In this document: positions 21,392 through 33,600 of the stretch, piece by piece
Position numbering within the stretch: position 1 is the first letter of the stretch
Layout: the number at the start of each line of letters is the position of its first letter
Assembly: GCA_015501055.1 (NCBI GenBank)
Contig: JADNYV010000001.1
Location: 496,001 to 560,000, forward strand
Length of the DNA: 64,000 nt
Reading direction: 5' to 3'
Origin: Mucidula mucida
Taxonomy: Eukaryota; Basidiomycota; Agaricomycetes; Agaricales; Physalacriaceae
Program-made: the position numbers and the translations under genes
Notes under the pieces: generated by a model
What the model saw: the letters and a program-made list of their open reading frames with translations, nothing else
The model's database searches: none
Told to the model about the DNA's origin: nothing

Positions 21392-22471
21392 GATACGACT
21401 TCATAAGACGGGCGGGAGGTGAAGATGTCTGCAAGCAAGGGTACGCTTACGGTTCATTAAAACTAGGCAGTGGCGGTGAAAGAGCTATTTGTGGGAAGCT
21501 TCTTTGACATAGGACAAATCGCAATAAGAGCTACACAGCTGACAGCTGCGCCGAGTGCATCAGATTAACAACACGATGCATAAGAAATCTTTCGTACCGG
21601 TCCTATGGGGTCGATATGCTGTTGATGGACGCCACGAAGCCTTTTAGTCCAAGGCGTTCCACATATCCAGCGCAAATTGCTGTGTGACAGAGATTGTGTC
21701 GGAGGAGCCTGCATGATGTTGGGAAACACAGTCGCCTTCGGTGCCGCGATGGTACTGGTGGTGATAACGGGAATGCTCGCTTGGTGAAAGACGGAACACG
21801 GCCCGGGCACCGGGTGACTGGAGATCTAGATCGGAGCAGTGCGCTTTCGTTCTTTTCGTTCGTCGAGTTCGGATCTCTATGGCACCATCATGGCAGCAGA
21901 CGCGAAGACTCACACGTGTTGCACAGTCGCAGACCATGCATGGTTCTAAGAAGTGCCCAGTGGGATCGCATGTGGAGAAAGACATTGCTCGTATCGCCTG
22001 GCAATCGGCGTAGGCACTGCAGGCAAAAGAAAGCAGACGAGACACTGATGCAGAGGTAAGTCCTCGAAGGATGAGTATTTCGGCGCTTCCCACTGAGTGC
22101 GTCGATGGACATAGCCATGATTGATTCTTCGATCATTTATCTATTCCTTTACTGGCTTCCTACTGCCAGGAACCTTGTCTCCGGGCCTGTACTGACCTCA
22201 TTCATATGTTTCTCCTTCGTTTACGCGACTTGAAGAGCGCGCCTTCGGTACTGAATCGACTTGGAGGATGGACAATTTCGATTCTATCCACTTTGAAGGT
22301 GCCTTGAGAACAGTAAAAGTATATCACGCCTACGAGAGGCGTACCATCTCCATCTAACCGGAAGCTTCACAAACTACATACGCGAAGCGGGGAGTTGTGC
22401 CAGTTGTGGTCCTCGACTCTCGAAAGTAACAATGAGATAACTGCTCTTTTACTATTAATTGGAGGACGCGT
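21392..22471. other. unresolved region
   Basis: Mixed frames on both strands with no recognisable domain. One minus-strand frame (22093 to 21644, with Cys pairs in CDPTGHFLEPCMVCDC) and one plus-strand hydrophobic stretch (near 21713-21787) might belong to an undetected gene, but neither can be spliced convincingly by eye. Part must be the upstream region of the protease gene. Confidence 0.3.
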
Positions 22472-23670
22472 ATGCCTGTCATATATCGCATGACGTCACG
22501 AAGTACTTGATACTCGACCGCGATGTTCTCCAGAAACCTTTGCAAGTGCGACACCATAGTTGGTTACGAGCCTATGCCACCATATCCCCGGGCGTCCTGA
22601 CTCCCGGCTCCCTGAACAACAAAAACGAACATCTACATCTGCCGTCTAAACTTGATGAAGAGTTACTTGCGCGATCTCCCACTCTGGACGCGACTCGCTC
22701 TCGACTCTGCTTAGACAGTACACGGAGAATGCGGGACACGTCTTGGGCAGTGTTTTACCTTACGAGTCGCGTCCTTCCCCCGCAAGACAAAACGATCTAG
22801 TCCTCATTGCGCACTGCATGGCCGGACCCGACGCGGTAGTAACACTGTCTTCTGGGTTTGTCATCGAGTCTTCCACAGGGAACAATGCCCTTTTCGTCTC
22901 GTGCGCGCATACCCTGGAGCAGGCAAGTATATCCTCAGCTTTCGCTGTAACTTGAACCTCTCGTCTTACCGGCAGATGGCAGATAATGCGTCAATACAAT
23001 CGGGCAACCAAAGAAGGCGACTCTAATGAACGACGCGTGCAACGGGGTCGTTCGTTCTCTCACAGGATGTAGCACCGGGAGGGTACCGTCTGTCCCCGGT
23101 GTCCGCCATCCCCTCGTCACTCCCGCGATCCGATCTGCTCCTGCTATCATCGTGCGGTAGTAAACCACAGATGCGGCCGTGGCCTGTGTCGCCATATCCC
23201 GCGCAGCCGGGGACGAAGATCAAGGCGCATTTCGTGTCGTATCACCTGCCGGAGGACGAGGGGTGGACTCCGTGGATAGGCGGGACGTATAGGAAGTGGG
23301 TGAGCGGGACGGTGTTGGGGTATCGCGACTTTGCGGGGCGCGAGACAATGGTGGGTGTTTCTGATGGTGAGAATGGTACGTGAGGTTCTGATGATGGTTA
23401 GCCTGGGACGTATGACGCGCTTTCGCATTTGCTGTTTTCGCCTTTGCCGACACCGGGCTCGAGTGGCGGGCCCATTGTAGATGCTGAGAGTGGTGCGGTG
23501 GTAGGCGTTATGCTTGGGACGCGCATGGATAACCGTGTTGAAGGGGTGCGAGGGTGGGGAGTGCCTTCAGAAAGTATATTTGAAGTAAGCGTTCTTGCAT
23601 TATGATCAGCTAAGCTGATCTGTGAGCAATTTAGATGTTTAGCCTACCAGGCTTAGAAACCAAACGTTAA
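22472..23670 (+). CDS. trypsin-like serine peptidase domain protein
   Basis: The chymotrypsin-fold triad is visible: His in LFVSCAHTLEQ, Asp in LPRSDLLLLSS and the nucleophile Ser in TPGSSGGPIVD. Other conserved blocks are RAYATISPGVLTPGSLNN, GHVLGSVLPYESRPSPARQN and GYRDFAGRETM. The last one is VEGVRGWGVPSESIFEMFSL. The N-terminus is uncertain: an acceptor TTCTCCAG near 22534 implies a short upstream exon, and the ATG at 22472 is only a candidate. An intron after HTLEQ has a GC donor (GCAAGT at 22923); the matching acceptor is probably CACAG at 23065, leading to DVAPGGYRLSPVSAIP. Substrate and location are unknown; the basic start is compatible with mitochondria. Confidence 0.65.
22491..22498. 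promoter_or_regulatory. palindromic CRE/ATF-type site
   Basis: A perfect TGACGTCA palindrome sits just upstream of, or in the first intron of, the protease gene. It matches the consensus for CREB/ATF bZIP factors. A chance hit is possible. Confidence 0.25.
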
Positions 23671-23738
23671 TCTGAAAGGAAAATAGGTAGGAGGTAATGA
23701 TAGCAGAACGTCCAATAATTATATCATACAATGGTACA

Positions 23739-25396
23739 TTATGCACTCATCTCGGGCTGTGGTCTTATCTGTCCAATCGGAGTCACATCCTCCTCCTCTT
23801 CACTCTCAGACTCCGAATCCTCCTGTGGTATATACCGATGATACCTCCCCGGTGTCTCTCCAATCTGCTCTAGATAACTCTGGAGCATATCCTCCCTTCC
23901 TGTAGGGCGAATTTCATACCCCTCCGAGCCGCGCCGTACCAGCGGCCGCCTCTGCTCCTCCTCAAAGGACGAATCCGAGTCTTCCTCGTAGTCATATCCC
24001 GAGCTCGCGCCTTCCTGGTAATCGGGATGGTACGGGGGAAGTGTCGAGTGATGCGCAACGCGCCTGACGCGTCGCTTGGTAGAACGCGCTTTGGAGTTGG
24101 ACGGCGCTAGATCGGGGTTGATGGAGCCGTTGCCATATGTCCACGGTGAGTCGGGGAGGTTGAAGCCCGGTGGCGGCGGCGGCTCCACGATAGGATCTCG
24201 CGGTGGCCATTCGGAGAGTTCGTATCCCTCCTCTGCTACATTTAGCTAATACCTGTATGACCTCTTGACTACTCACCAGTTTCATTAATGTCATATTTCA
24301 GGCCGTCGCCTGGAGCTGGTAATGGATACCACCACAAAAGAGGATTCGTTCCGAGCACGGACTCGATGTTACGACGACGGCCAAGATGCTACAAGGGCGT
24401 TTAGAAACTAGAACTACTTGCGAGAAACTCCTCACATAAGGAAATTTAACCTGCGAGGGTCTTGATGAGATGGACAAAGAATCGTGTAGGAAGGACTCAC
24501 TTCGCGAAGTTTTCCTCTTCGAACCATCATTGTCGCTTTGTCTTTCTCCCAGCTCTCAATAGTCGTTGTATTACTCATCAAGCTGGAGAAATGGTAAAGA
24601 CTAGGAAACAATTAGCGTCAGAAGGCCAAGGGAGAATGGACATACCTGAAAGCACCGACAGCCAGAATGACGGGAACGCAAGTCACGTAATTTAACATTA
24701 TAAAAACCAACTCTACAGCAGAGACGGCATTCCAGTAGGATGAAGAGGTTTCGTCCAAGACGCGCCGAGTGACCATTGCGAGATGGTAGGAACATGCCAA
24801 GTCGACGAAGAAGAGGAAGCGAACGAAATAGCCATAGTTGAAGTGCCCAACGCAGTTGTTGACCCAAGGACAGTGGTGATCCATGCGGAGAACACACCTG
24901 CAGATATGAGTACAGTAAGCACACGACGAGCCCGACTGACATACCGATCGCACTGTCGGCAATGGTGGGCTCTAGGAGGCTTGGGTTTCTCGCACATGCG
25001 ACAGTAGCGCGGGCCTCCAGTGATCTTTTTGACTTCATATCCGTCTTGATTGGAGTCGGGTCTCTGCAAATGCATAGTTCAAGGCGGTGTAAGGTGTATG
25101 GGACTCGATGTGGACTTGCCCAATCGTCCGGAACGCCGCCGGGGTCAGTGTAGACGCATAAAAAGTAGTTCCAGAAGAGCATTCCGACGAGTAGACTGGG
25201 TCATGTTTAGTGAAGGCTTGTAAATGATGGAATTGGATACGGACTTGAAAGGAACGAGGAGAGTGATGAGCTCTACAGACAGGACGCGACCGTACCAGGG
25301 CCATATTATGAATATTTGTGAGGAATATGAAATGAAGCAGATGAGCAGGACAGTGAGGTTGACTACGAGGCGGCCAAGGAAGCTAGAGGGATGCAT
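23739..25396 (-). CDS. PFA4: DHHC palmitoyltransferase, PFA4 type
   Basis: A membrane S-acyltransferase that palmitoylates proteins at the ER (yeast Pfa4 modifies chitin synthase Chs3). It starts [20 protein letters not shown], with two early transmembrane segments ending at IIWPWYGR. The Cys-rich domain reads [20 protein letters not shown] and then [20 protein letters not shown], with the catalytic DHHC intact. Two more membrane segments follow. The cytosolic part has [16 protein letters not shown] and [20 protein letters not shown], the Pfa4-type C-terminal blocks. The tail is acidic and low-complexity ([20 protein letters not shown]). About 440 residues. Its ATG is 126 bp from the ATG of the divergent acidic-protein gene. 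Confidence 0.88.
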
Positions 25397-25522
25397 GGCA
25401 AGGACGCGCAAACATGAACAAATTGGATCGCGGTCTCCTCCCGCCAAGTGCCATGTACAGATGCCGGCTTGTCGCAGGACGGCGGCTCCATATACTCCAG
25501 AAAAATGCTCGTTTCCAGTCTA

Positions 25523-26834
25523 ATGGTCGCCGCAGAGACCCAAAGCCAAGCCGCGAATCGCCAGCGACTGGGGGGCATCCGGATATGTATGTATTTTCTC
25601 GTTGAACACGGTTTTATTTGATTGAATATACAACAGCAAATGAGCCATTGGCCCAGCAACTGACGGCGCACCACATACAGACCGAGCGCAGTTCGGGAGG
25701 CGCGCCTAATCCCGAGCCTATCGCGCCAACTCTTCCCTTGGACCAGCAGCCCCCACCCAACGCGCCTATCCTCCTCGACCTCCCCCCACCAATACTCTCA
25801 ATGCCGTAGGTATGAACAAACCGCTGTTGAATAAGTCCAAGGCGTTTCAAAAAACTGTCGCCAACTTTGAACAGTTCTTTGAGCGCAAGCAGCCTGAACC
25901 TGCGCAAGCGGAAAAGAAGAAACCCGTCCCAGTCGTCTCCACTGGAAATGTCGGTCCACAGGGTTACGTTCGACGCAGCGCCTTAAAGGACGGCCCGCCA
26001 CAGCCGAACAGGCGGAATGCTCCTCCTTCGGTGACGCGCGCCATGGGTCGCCAAGGCGTTTCTCGCGCACCTGCTCGGCGCGAACCGCAGATGGACATGG
26101 AGGAAGACTTTGAAGAAGAGGAGGAGGAGGAAGAAGAAATGTCCCCCGAAGAATTTGCCGCACACATCGACGAGCTTGTTTCCTCTGCGACCGAGGAGCA
26201 ATCCATTGCCTTGATGCAAGATGCAATGGAAGCCTTGGACCTCACTGACCAGGAAAAGGAGGCCCTTACAGATGATGACAAGCGGGAAGTTGTTAAAGAA
26301 TGGGTGGCGCACAACTTCATTGAAGAGCTGGCCAATAAGCAAGAAGAGATGGATGCGGAAGAAGAGGAAGAAGGCTTGAAGGAGATTGACGAATATGAAG
26401 ACGAAGACGAGCAGGACTCTGAAAAGTGGCTTGCAAGTCTCGACCCAGAGGATCAAGAACTTGTTTCAGAGTCACTCGACGCCGCGGCGACTCAGTATAT
26501 GCGTTTCTACCGGCGAGAAGAGACTCTGGAGCCAGAGTACCTGGAGGCAGACGTCGATTTCTCTCTCCCTCCATATGGACCACCCGACGGCATCCAGGAC
26601 GGCCTTCATCCCTACCGCCCTCTGTTCCTCGCCAAGACACGCCCACCCCACGACTTTGTGCGTGACGACTACAGTCGCAGCTTGCCTATCAAGCCGCGGA
26701 CCTTGCGCAAGACTGTAGCGGCCCTAGGCCCTCTGCGTCACGCACAAGCTGTCGTTGGACACACCGCGTCTATCGATGCTTACAAAAAGGAACGTCTCGC
26801 AAAACTAGTGGCCGACGTGACCTCGTCGTCGTAG
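25523..26834 (+). CDS. acidic low-complexity protein, unknown function, with apparent frameshift
   Basis: From ATG 25523 (MVAAETQSQAANRQRLGGIR) a canonical intron (GTATGT..ACAACAG) joins in phase to NEPLAQQLTAHHIQTERSSG. After APILLDLPPP the frame must shift by one base to continue as TNTLNAVGMNKPLLNKSKAF, which then stays open to the stop at 26834. The shift falls in a run of six C bases (25782-25787), as if one C were missing. Without it the first frame stops at SMP. The long part (from MNKPLL at 25812) has acidic tracts (MEEDFEEEEEEEEEMSPEEF) and a conserved-looking C-terminus (HPYRPLFLAKTRPPHDFVRD). No domain recognised. Confidence 0.55.
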
Positions 26835-26961
26835 TCGTAGAAATTTACGTATGCTACGCCACAGTAGTAATTTATCTACCCCAATCGCAATAAACTAATA
26901 AAACAAACTCAACCGACTGTGTCATGAGTGTTTTAGGTATCAAAGCTATCCATAATAATGT

Positions 26962-29233
26962 TCACCGATGTCGTTTGTCAAACGCCTCTTCTATCCTAGC
27001 CATTCCTGTCTCTACCATCGGATCATTCGTGATGAACCACGGCAGCTGATAATTTGTGGTCTCGGGTCCCCAGACCTTGGGATCCTTTGCCAAAGCTGCT
27101 GGCATTACCGCCCCAAACGCCGTCAGATGCCGCGGGGCGCGCCCGCCCTTGCCAGAGTTCCGCGCCGCGGTGACCAAGACTCCATCCTTCTTTTTGGCCT
27201 CGGGACCGCGTGTGACAGAACGCCGAGAGGTAGAAGAGCCGGCAGCAGGCGTGGCGGGTTGTGGCGTCGGTGTGGGTAGAAGACTCGGCGGTAACTGTGG
27301 TGTTGCTTCGCGGGGTGTAGGCGCGCGCGGCTCCTCTGGCATCGTTTGTGGCGTCGGTTCAGGCTTCATCGAACGAGCCCGCCGTGCCATGGGAGCTGGA
27401 GTCGGTGGTATCACAGCTACAGGCGTGGGCGTGGCTCCCTCCTTTCTCGGCCGTCCAGGCCCGCGTTTGGGAGGTGCGTCAGGATCCTGAACTTTCTGCT
27501 TCTTGCTGTTGCGCGGCACGACGATCTCCTCTGCTTTCCGTTTCTTCGTCGACGAGGGTGGGGGTGGAGGGGGAAGCGGGAACGGTCCGTCATGAGACCG
27601 CCTGGAGGGCGACCGCGAGCGCCGCCGCGGTGTTATTGGGATGGGCTGCGACATTGGTTGTCGGATGGTGTATATGGTCCGTGGAGGTGTCGGTGAGCGG
27701 TGATTTAATGGACGATGATGATGCACACGCGACGCATGTTCGTCCTCCGTCTCGTCAATGGAGGTCATAGGTGAGAGTGAAGGATGGCGTATGGCATCTA
27801 GCGGACGGGCTAGGTTGCGGGACATTGGTAGAGAAGGATGTGTGGGTATAGGAAGCTGCGGTCGAGGGGTTTCCAAAGATCTGCCTTTCCCTTTGGCGAG
27901 TGTCGGAGTAGATACTCTCGATGGGTCTGTCGGAGCAGGTATTTTGATCTTGAATGAAGGCATTGCTTGCTCTGCGCCTCTAGGAGTAGGAATGAAATCC
28001 TTGACTCTTGGCGTTAGTTTGCTCAACTTCTTCTTTGCAGCTGGTTTATACCCGTCGTCGTAGAAATCATCATCGCCACTGCGACGGCGTTTTTTCGGTG
28101 GCTGTATCGCTGCGTCGTACCACTCGTCTCGCTCATCCACGTCAGCTTCTGCATAGACATCCTGATAGTCTGAATCCTGGTCGTCATCCACCATAAGTCC
28201 CGGATAGTAAGGTTTCTTGACCGTTAACCGTGGCTGCTGTGGTATCGGCGCCAGCACTTCCAGAACGAAGGCATCAGTGGTATCATCTGGCATAGAGGAA
28301 GGCGGTAGGGAGGAAGTCGTCGCGTGCTGCGAAGCACCATTCGTACGTCGGGAAGGGGAAGCGTTGTAAGCTCCCTTTTTCTTACGCGTCTTCAATGACG
28401 CCTTGAGACGCGCCTCGAGCGCCAAACCAGTTCTGAGCATCTGGCGGCGGCGTCGTTCGCCCTCCCTAGTCTCCGCGATTCCAGTGGCGAGAGCACGGTT
28501 ATTGACCGTGGCAGCATCTTCGTCCTCCAAGGCTGGACCGTGAAAGCACGACTTATCGTAAGTCAGAAAGGCGGTACTGTCTATGGACTTGAGCTGCTCC
28601 AGCCGCTCGTGCAGATGATACTGCTTGTTCTGCAGACGCTCAACGTCGCGTAACCGGCCGCTCTTTTCGACTCTCTCATAGCGTCTGTGTCGCTTCTCGT
28701 ACGCCAGATCAGAAGTATCCATAACTCCCTATCATAATGATAATAATTCAATGTCAAGATGGACAGATGAAGAACTGAATGCGACCTACTTCAGGTACAA
28801 AACGGCTAGTAATAATCATGTCGTCGCTGATTAATTCATAGTCGGGGGTCTCAACCTTTTGTTGATTCCTATACGACTCGATGACTTCAGGCCGGTCAAA
28901 ATAGCTCTTGTTATTAGTCCGAAAGTCAGATGCGCGCGCTGTGCATTCTGTGTGAGGCGGCAGAATTTCCGTACTAGTGGTGAAAGTGAATATTGTGTCG
29001 GTGGGGATGTAAACTCCCTGGTCGACTGTAGCATAATCGTTGGTGGTGGCGCTTCAGTTGCAGCAAGACAAGAAGAACCCACCTTCCCGTTTCATTTCGT
29101 CGAGGATGATCTGGTCAATTTCTTTGTTACCGCTGGCGACAGCAGGACCGCGTCGCGCACGCTGAACGCGCTGGACGCCGTTTTTCCTGCCATCTGCATT
29201 ATTGACCGGCGCGCCTGATGGTCCAGAGTTCAT
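26962..29233 (-). CDS. large AT-hook nuclear protein, chromatin-associated by inference
   Basis: Exons join from MNSGPSGAPVNNADGRKNGV through TEILPPHTECTARASDFRTN and YRNQQKVETPDYELISDDMI to ITSRFVPE|GVMDTSDLAYEK. A basic helical block with LAYEKRHRRYERVEKSGRLR follows, then HLHERLEQLKSIDSTAFL. A long disordered Pro/Ser/Arg-rich region contains an AT-hook (KRGPGRPRK, near 27450). The C-terminus reads GRAPRHLTAFGAVMPAALAK and ends near ITNDPMVETGMARIEEAF. The conserved N-terminal helical block resembles components of chromatin-remodelling or acetyltransferase complexes (PEHE-like in style), but I cannot name the family. About 700 residues; convergent with the acidic-protein gene. Confidence 0.6.
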
Positions 29234-29449
29234 AACTGAGGGTTTTCTGGGTCTCTTTGAGAGCAAGGCTGGGCAACAATAGCACGGAAGACGTCGAGTG
29301 CAGACAAACGAGCTCTGGAGGCCGACAAGGCTGAAAAACCCGAGTGGCAGGCAGAAAGCAAGGGCACGATACAACAACTGCTATTCCAGGCGCTACCGCC
29401 GATCCCAACTTGGTTATCTACTACAACATTGGCACATTGCCCCATCTCT

Positions 29450-29976
29450 TCAATTCTGCTCGGTAAATACCCAGCCATCCTGCTTCAGGGCATCAACAGC
29501 AATCGCCACCTTGCCGTCGGGCACTAGCACGTAGTCGGTGTTCCTGGGCACGACAATGTTGAACACCTGCACTTGGACGAAAGGACGACGACTCACCACG
29601 TCGACACTGCAAAGACAGGAACCTGTGCCGTCTTGAGAGGCGCGGTGAAGCTGGCTACGACCCCAGTCAAGTCTTGCGGTGCGTCAAAAAGAACCATTTA
29701 TAACGCAAACAAAGGGCATGTCTCACTAAATTCCATAGGCCCAGCAATCTTGATGCACCGCCATCCGCTGTTCTCCTCAAAGGTTTTCGACATCCCCTCG
29801 TATGCCTCGCCAGCCACCGATATCTCCTCTGGCGTCCGCGTAATCGAAAACACGCTACTCTTTCCCGAACTCAGCTCTGCAAGCAACGCCGCGTCCAGCT
29901 TCTCCGCTTTGACGACAAAGAACTTCTTATCGAGGAGAATCAAGTGCAGGCAAGGATGGTCGGATGGCGGAGGCAT
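29450..29976 (-). CDS. ACT-domain protein (ACT_7/CASTOR-like)
   Basis: A small protein of two tandem ACT-like folds, normally amino-acid-binding regulatory modules. It starts MPPPSDHPCLHLILLDKKFF and continues SSVFSITRTPEEISVAGEAY. After an intron comes LTGVVASFTAPLKTAQVPVF, joined to NTDYVLVPDGKVAIAVDALK and the end QDGWVFTEQN. The stretch TAPLKTAQVPVFAVSTW...TDYVLVP is characteristic of the ACT_7/DUF2241-type family. No catalytic domain is attached, so it is probably a sensor or a free regulatory subunit. About 140 residues. A longer upstream frame (to 30120) is in frame, but the start at 29976 fits family length best. Confidence 0.7.
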
Positions 29977-30183
29977 AGCTTGTGTGGTAAGTGGATCTCT
30001 GACTCGTGCCTTCCTACTTAAGAACATAAATTCGTAGACCATTTTCAAAGTTTCTCGAGTATTCTCTCGAATGAAACGTGTTTCAGCAGTCGGAATGGAA
30101 TATCTCAAATTCCTCTTCACGCCATGTGAGTAACGTCTCTAACAAGATCGTCGAGGAATGGCCAGAAAAAAAGCAGCGACCAA
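29977..30183. other. upstream region of the ACT gene
   Basis: Short region between the ACT-protein start and the inverted-repeat element. An in-frame upstream extension of the ACT frame runs through most of it, but no separate gene is seen. Confidence 0.3.
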
Positions 30184-30577
30184 TGAGGCCGTTCAATTCT
30201 AAATGTCGAATAACTATTCGCAAGGTACGGACTATTCAAGGGTCAGAGAGTCCCTGCGTGGTCGGACCCTCGTCACAGTTTGCGCGTATCTCCCTGTATC
30301 TCCAGAGTCGTCAATGCTCACTATATTGGCGAGTACGAGGGCCCGGTCACCTCTAGGCTTAGCTACTTAGGTTTTTGAGTAATGAAATCAATTTTATTGA
30401 CACTACAACAGTGCGAAGGTGCAAGAATAGTGTCGGGAAAGTGCGCACTCTGCTGGCAAACGTGACAAGGCGCCTCGAAGGGTCCTGCCGTTTTCGGTGA
30501 CACGCAGGGTCTCTCTTACCCTTGAATAGTCCGTACCTTGCGAATAGTTATTCGACGTTTAGAATTGAACGGCCTCA
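30184..30577. mobile_element. MITE-like element with 77-bp terminal inverted repeats
   Basis: The arm at 30184-30260 (starting TGAGGCCGTTCAATTC) and the arm at 30501-30577 are reverse complements with only three differences over 77 positions. They enclose a 240-bp core with no coding frame of note. If the terminus is taken as GAGGCC, the element is flanked on both sides by AAT, a possible 3-bp target duplication. It carries no transposase, so it would be non-autonomous. It sits between the ACT-domain gene and the 3' end of the methyltransferase gene. The superfamily cannot be told from this copy alone. Confidence 0.7.
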
Positions 30578-30698
30578 ATATGCAGAACCCCAACATAATT
30601 TTCCAGATACCGAAGTATGATCATTTATCTCTACTGGTGTATCGTAATTTAACCAGATCTATGCCTTCTTTAAAATCTCATATGCGAGATCTAATGCG

Positions 30699-33600
30699 CT
30701 AATCATCCTCGAGCTGCTCCTCCCAGTCCTGCAGAACGGCCGCCTGCAGCTCACGTCCGAGTGCCATTGCGACCTGCCACGGGACAGCGTTCCCTATCTG
30801 CCGAAGCATCTGAATCTGATCAAGGAATGGTATCAGAACGCTGGACGAGCAACCAAGAACATACAGTATCAGGTTTCTTTTCGTCCTTACTGGCGAGAGA
30901 CACGAATTCGAACCAGTCTGGTAAACCTTGAGAGCGCGCCAACTCTCTGACCGTAATCATGCGATGACACCAAGGATGTAGCACATAGCTCTGCTTTGCA
31001 GTCGGGCCTACGTTAGTGACCGTGGTTTGGAATACGCCACTCGCGTCGATACGTCCAAACATGCCTAGAATTGGAACAGTCAGATTTGAACAGTTTGCTG
31101 AATATTTCATTGAGAATCACCTTTCTTGAAACCGCCCTTGCCATTAGCAGACACCGGATTGAACATCATAAACGAGTGCTGATGCTTGGCGTCGAAACCT
31201 ACAAGTATAATGTCAGGCAATGCGACAGAATGATGACCCACAGATGAGCTCTTACTTCTATAATCTGCATTCGGCCTAAGAGGCACCGCTAAAATCCTAA
31301 TTTGACGGGCATCAGCAAAGAGCCCCGAAGAAAGATGAATCACGTACCTTTCCGCTATCTGCTTGCGCTGCGGTCGCGTGTAATGCTGCAGACACTGATT
31401 GTCTTTAGAGTCGCGGCGGGCTTCAAGCTGAAATCGGGTGGTAGGAGCGTTCTTATAAGCCACTTTGTTGCGACCACATAGCTTTCCCGAGTCGAATTCC
31501 TTGATCCCGTTCTCTTGTCGCGTTTCCCTTTCGGCTCGCTGGTTCTCTGATTGCTGGCCTGGGTGCCTGCTAAAAGAATTCAATAGCTCAACCCCACCAT
31601 GGAAGGAGACATAAGGTGCACTCACTAATCAAAAGATGGCAGGTCTTCAATGGCATCCCGAACCGAAACATAAGAATGTGGCGCAATCCCCTGCAAGTTA
31701 CTAATGCTCTGTATCGTAACCTCCTTTCCGTATATCCCGCATATATTCTTGATTGAGAGATCACGAGCATTGGGATAGTTATGTGTCGGTTGAGGAAATT
31801 CAGGAAGACGCAGCCCGCGCTTGGCAGCGCAGAGGAAAAAGCGCTCGCGACGTTGGGGAGTCCCATATTGTGCAGCCTGTAATTGACCAAATCGAACTTG
31901 ATAACTGCGACGGGAGTGTTAAAAATGGCAAGAGAAAAAAAGAAGCGAGATACCCCATGTCAAGCAGTGCTCTTAATACAAGCTTTAACCCACCTCTCTC
32001 GATACCACCCTTCACCTTATGCGGATTAACCTGTGTGGCGTTGAGCCTGTACTGGAGGAAGCCTGGGACATTCTCGAAGAAACAGTAGTCCGGCTGTAGA
32101 AGTTCCACGAATGACAACGTCGGCAGAATGAGATTGCTCTTTCTGTCCGACTCGGATTTATACATGTTCAAGGTCGAATGCGACTGACTGTATGAATGTC
32201 AGAACGCGAATAGTTGTAACGAGTGTGAAAAGTTACCATGGGAATCCCGCCACGATGACCTTGATCTGACCCTTCTTTGGAGGCCGCGGGACATTCTCCT
32301 TCTTGTTGGTGTCGTAGAGCTGCTCGGGAGGAGACGGGCGGTCCCCAGGTTCCGACTTCCAATACCTGTACCAGTACTTCAAGATCCTGTTCGCACATTG
32401 ATTGTGAACCTTGACGTCGGGGAAGTTTTTCCTCCATTCACGGATTAGGGCAATAAAGCGAAACAAAACTTGTGTAACTTACTTGTAGGTCAATGCCGCT
32501 GATGGTGAGATTTCGATTGCATGGGTCACTCTCGTAACACCGCTTCCCTTGGACATACCACCACCGAATGCCCCGATTCCAGCGAATAAGTCCAGCGTTG
32601 GTAATGGTTCCATTCGTTGGACCATGTCCTGTACAGACTTAAACCGTTTCGTGTCTAGGTCAACGCACTCTTGGCAGATCTCAAATTCCTCAGGGTCAAT
32701 TTCTGTCCGTTGGGCCCAGGACGATTCGCATGAAGGGAAGCTATACTTGATGTAGAAGTGTAATGGCGATGCAGCTATCCAGGGATCAAACTCATCCTGC
32801 TTGATGACTGAGGATGGGAAGACCGTGATAACTTTGAGAAGCTGTTGGCTGGAGATGTCCCTCGTGGCATCGGTAATGAACAAATGTCGCTGGAAAGACG
32901 AGGAAATGAGCATCATCATCTTCAGAACGTCGATACACAGCGTACCTCGTCACGTAGCTTGTTTTCGGGCAAATGTTTCAAGTTGCCAATACGCTCAAGC
33001 ACCTGAATCGTAACCGACCACGGGTCTACGCTAACGCGAGAGGATGACTGGAAGTGCACGATCTTTCCAATTTGTCCAGGGCTGTTTGCGTGCTCCGGGT
33101 CATGGTAGAGTACAAAGTCGTCACAGTGGTATTTCGATCCTCTCCATATAAAGCCAGATGCGTCTTCCTTGGGACGACCGTCTTCGATTGTCACCGTATA
33201 CGCATCTTGTTTTTTCTTGGAGTCGAGAAGGCAGGACGGACATGTATCACGAGGATGATCGGCCACGACATGTAAATCAGTTGGCGTGGTAGATGTAAAC
33301 GATGCGTCCTGAGGATGGTATTTGTATCTGGCAAAAAATTCAGAGAAAGGCCCGAAATGGGTTGATATCTTACAAGCATTGATACTCTCCCTCTCCTTCT
33401 TGGAAGCGTACGGTCACCTTCGCATTAATGGACTGCAGAGGAATGGTGGTGCACAAGTCCAGGAGGTACAGGCTCTTGCATGATGTACCAAACTCGTCGA
33501 GGACGGATAACGAGCCGTGCTGTAGCCATTGCACATGAGCTAGCTCCGCCTCTCTGATCCAGATGATTTTCCCGAACCTACTCATGTCAACGAAGAATAG

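Noticed and set aside
26317..26646. Minus-strand Arg/Pro-rich frame opposite the acidic protein
   Set aside because: Antisense of an acidic tract; composition follows from the sense gene.
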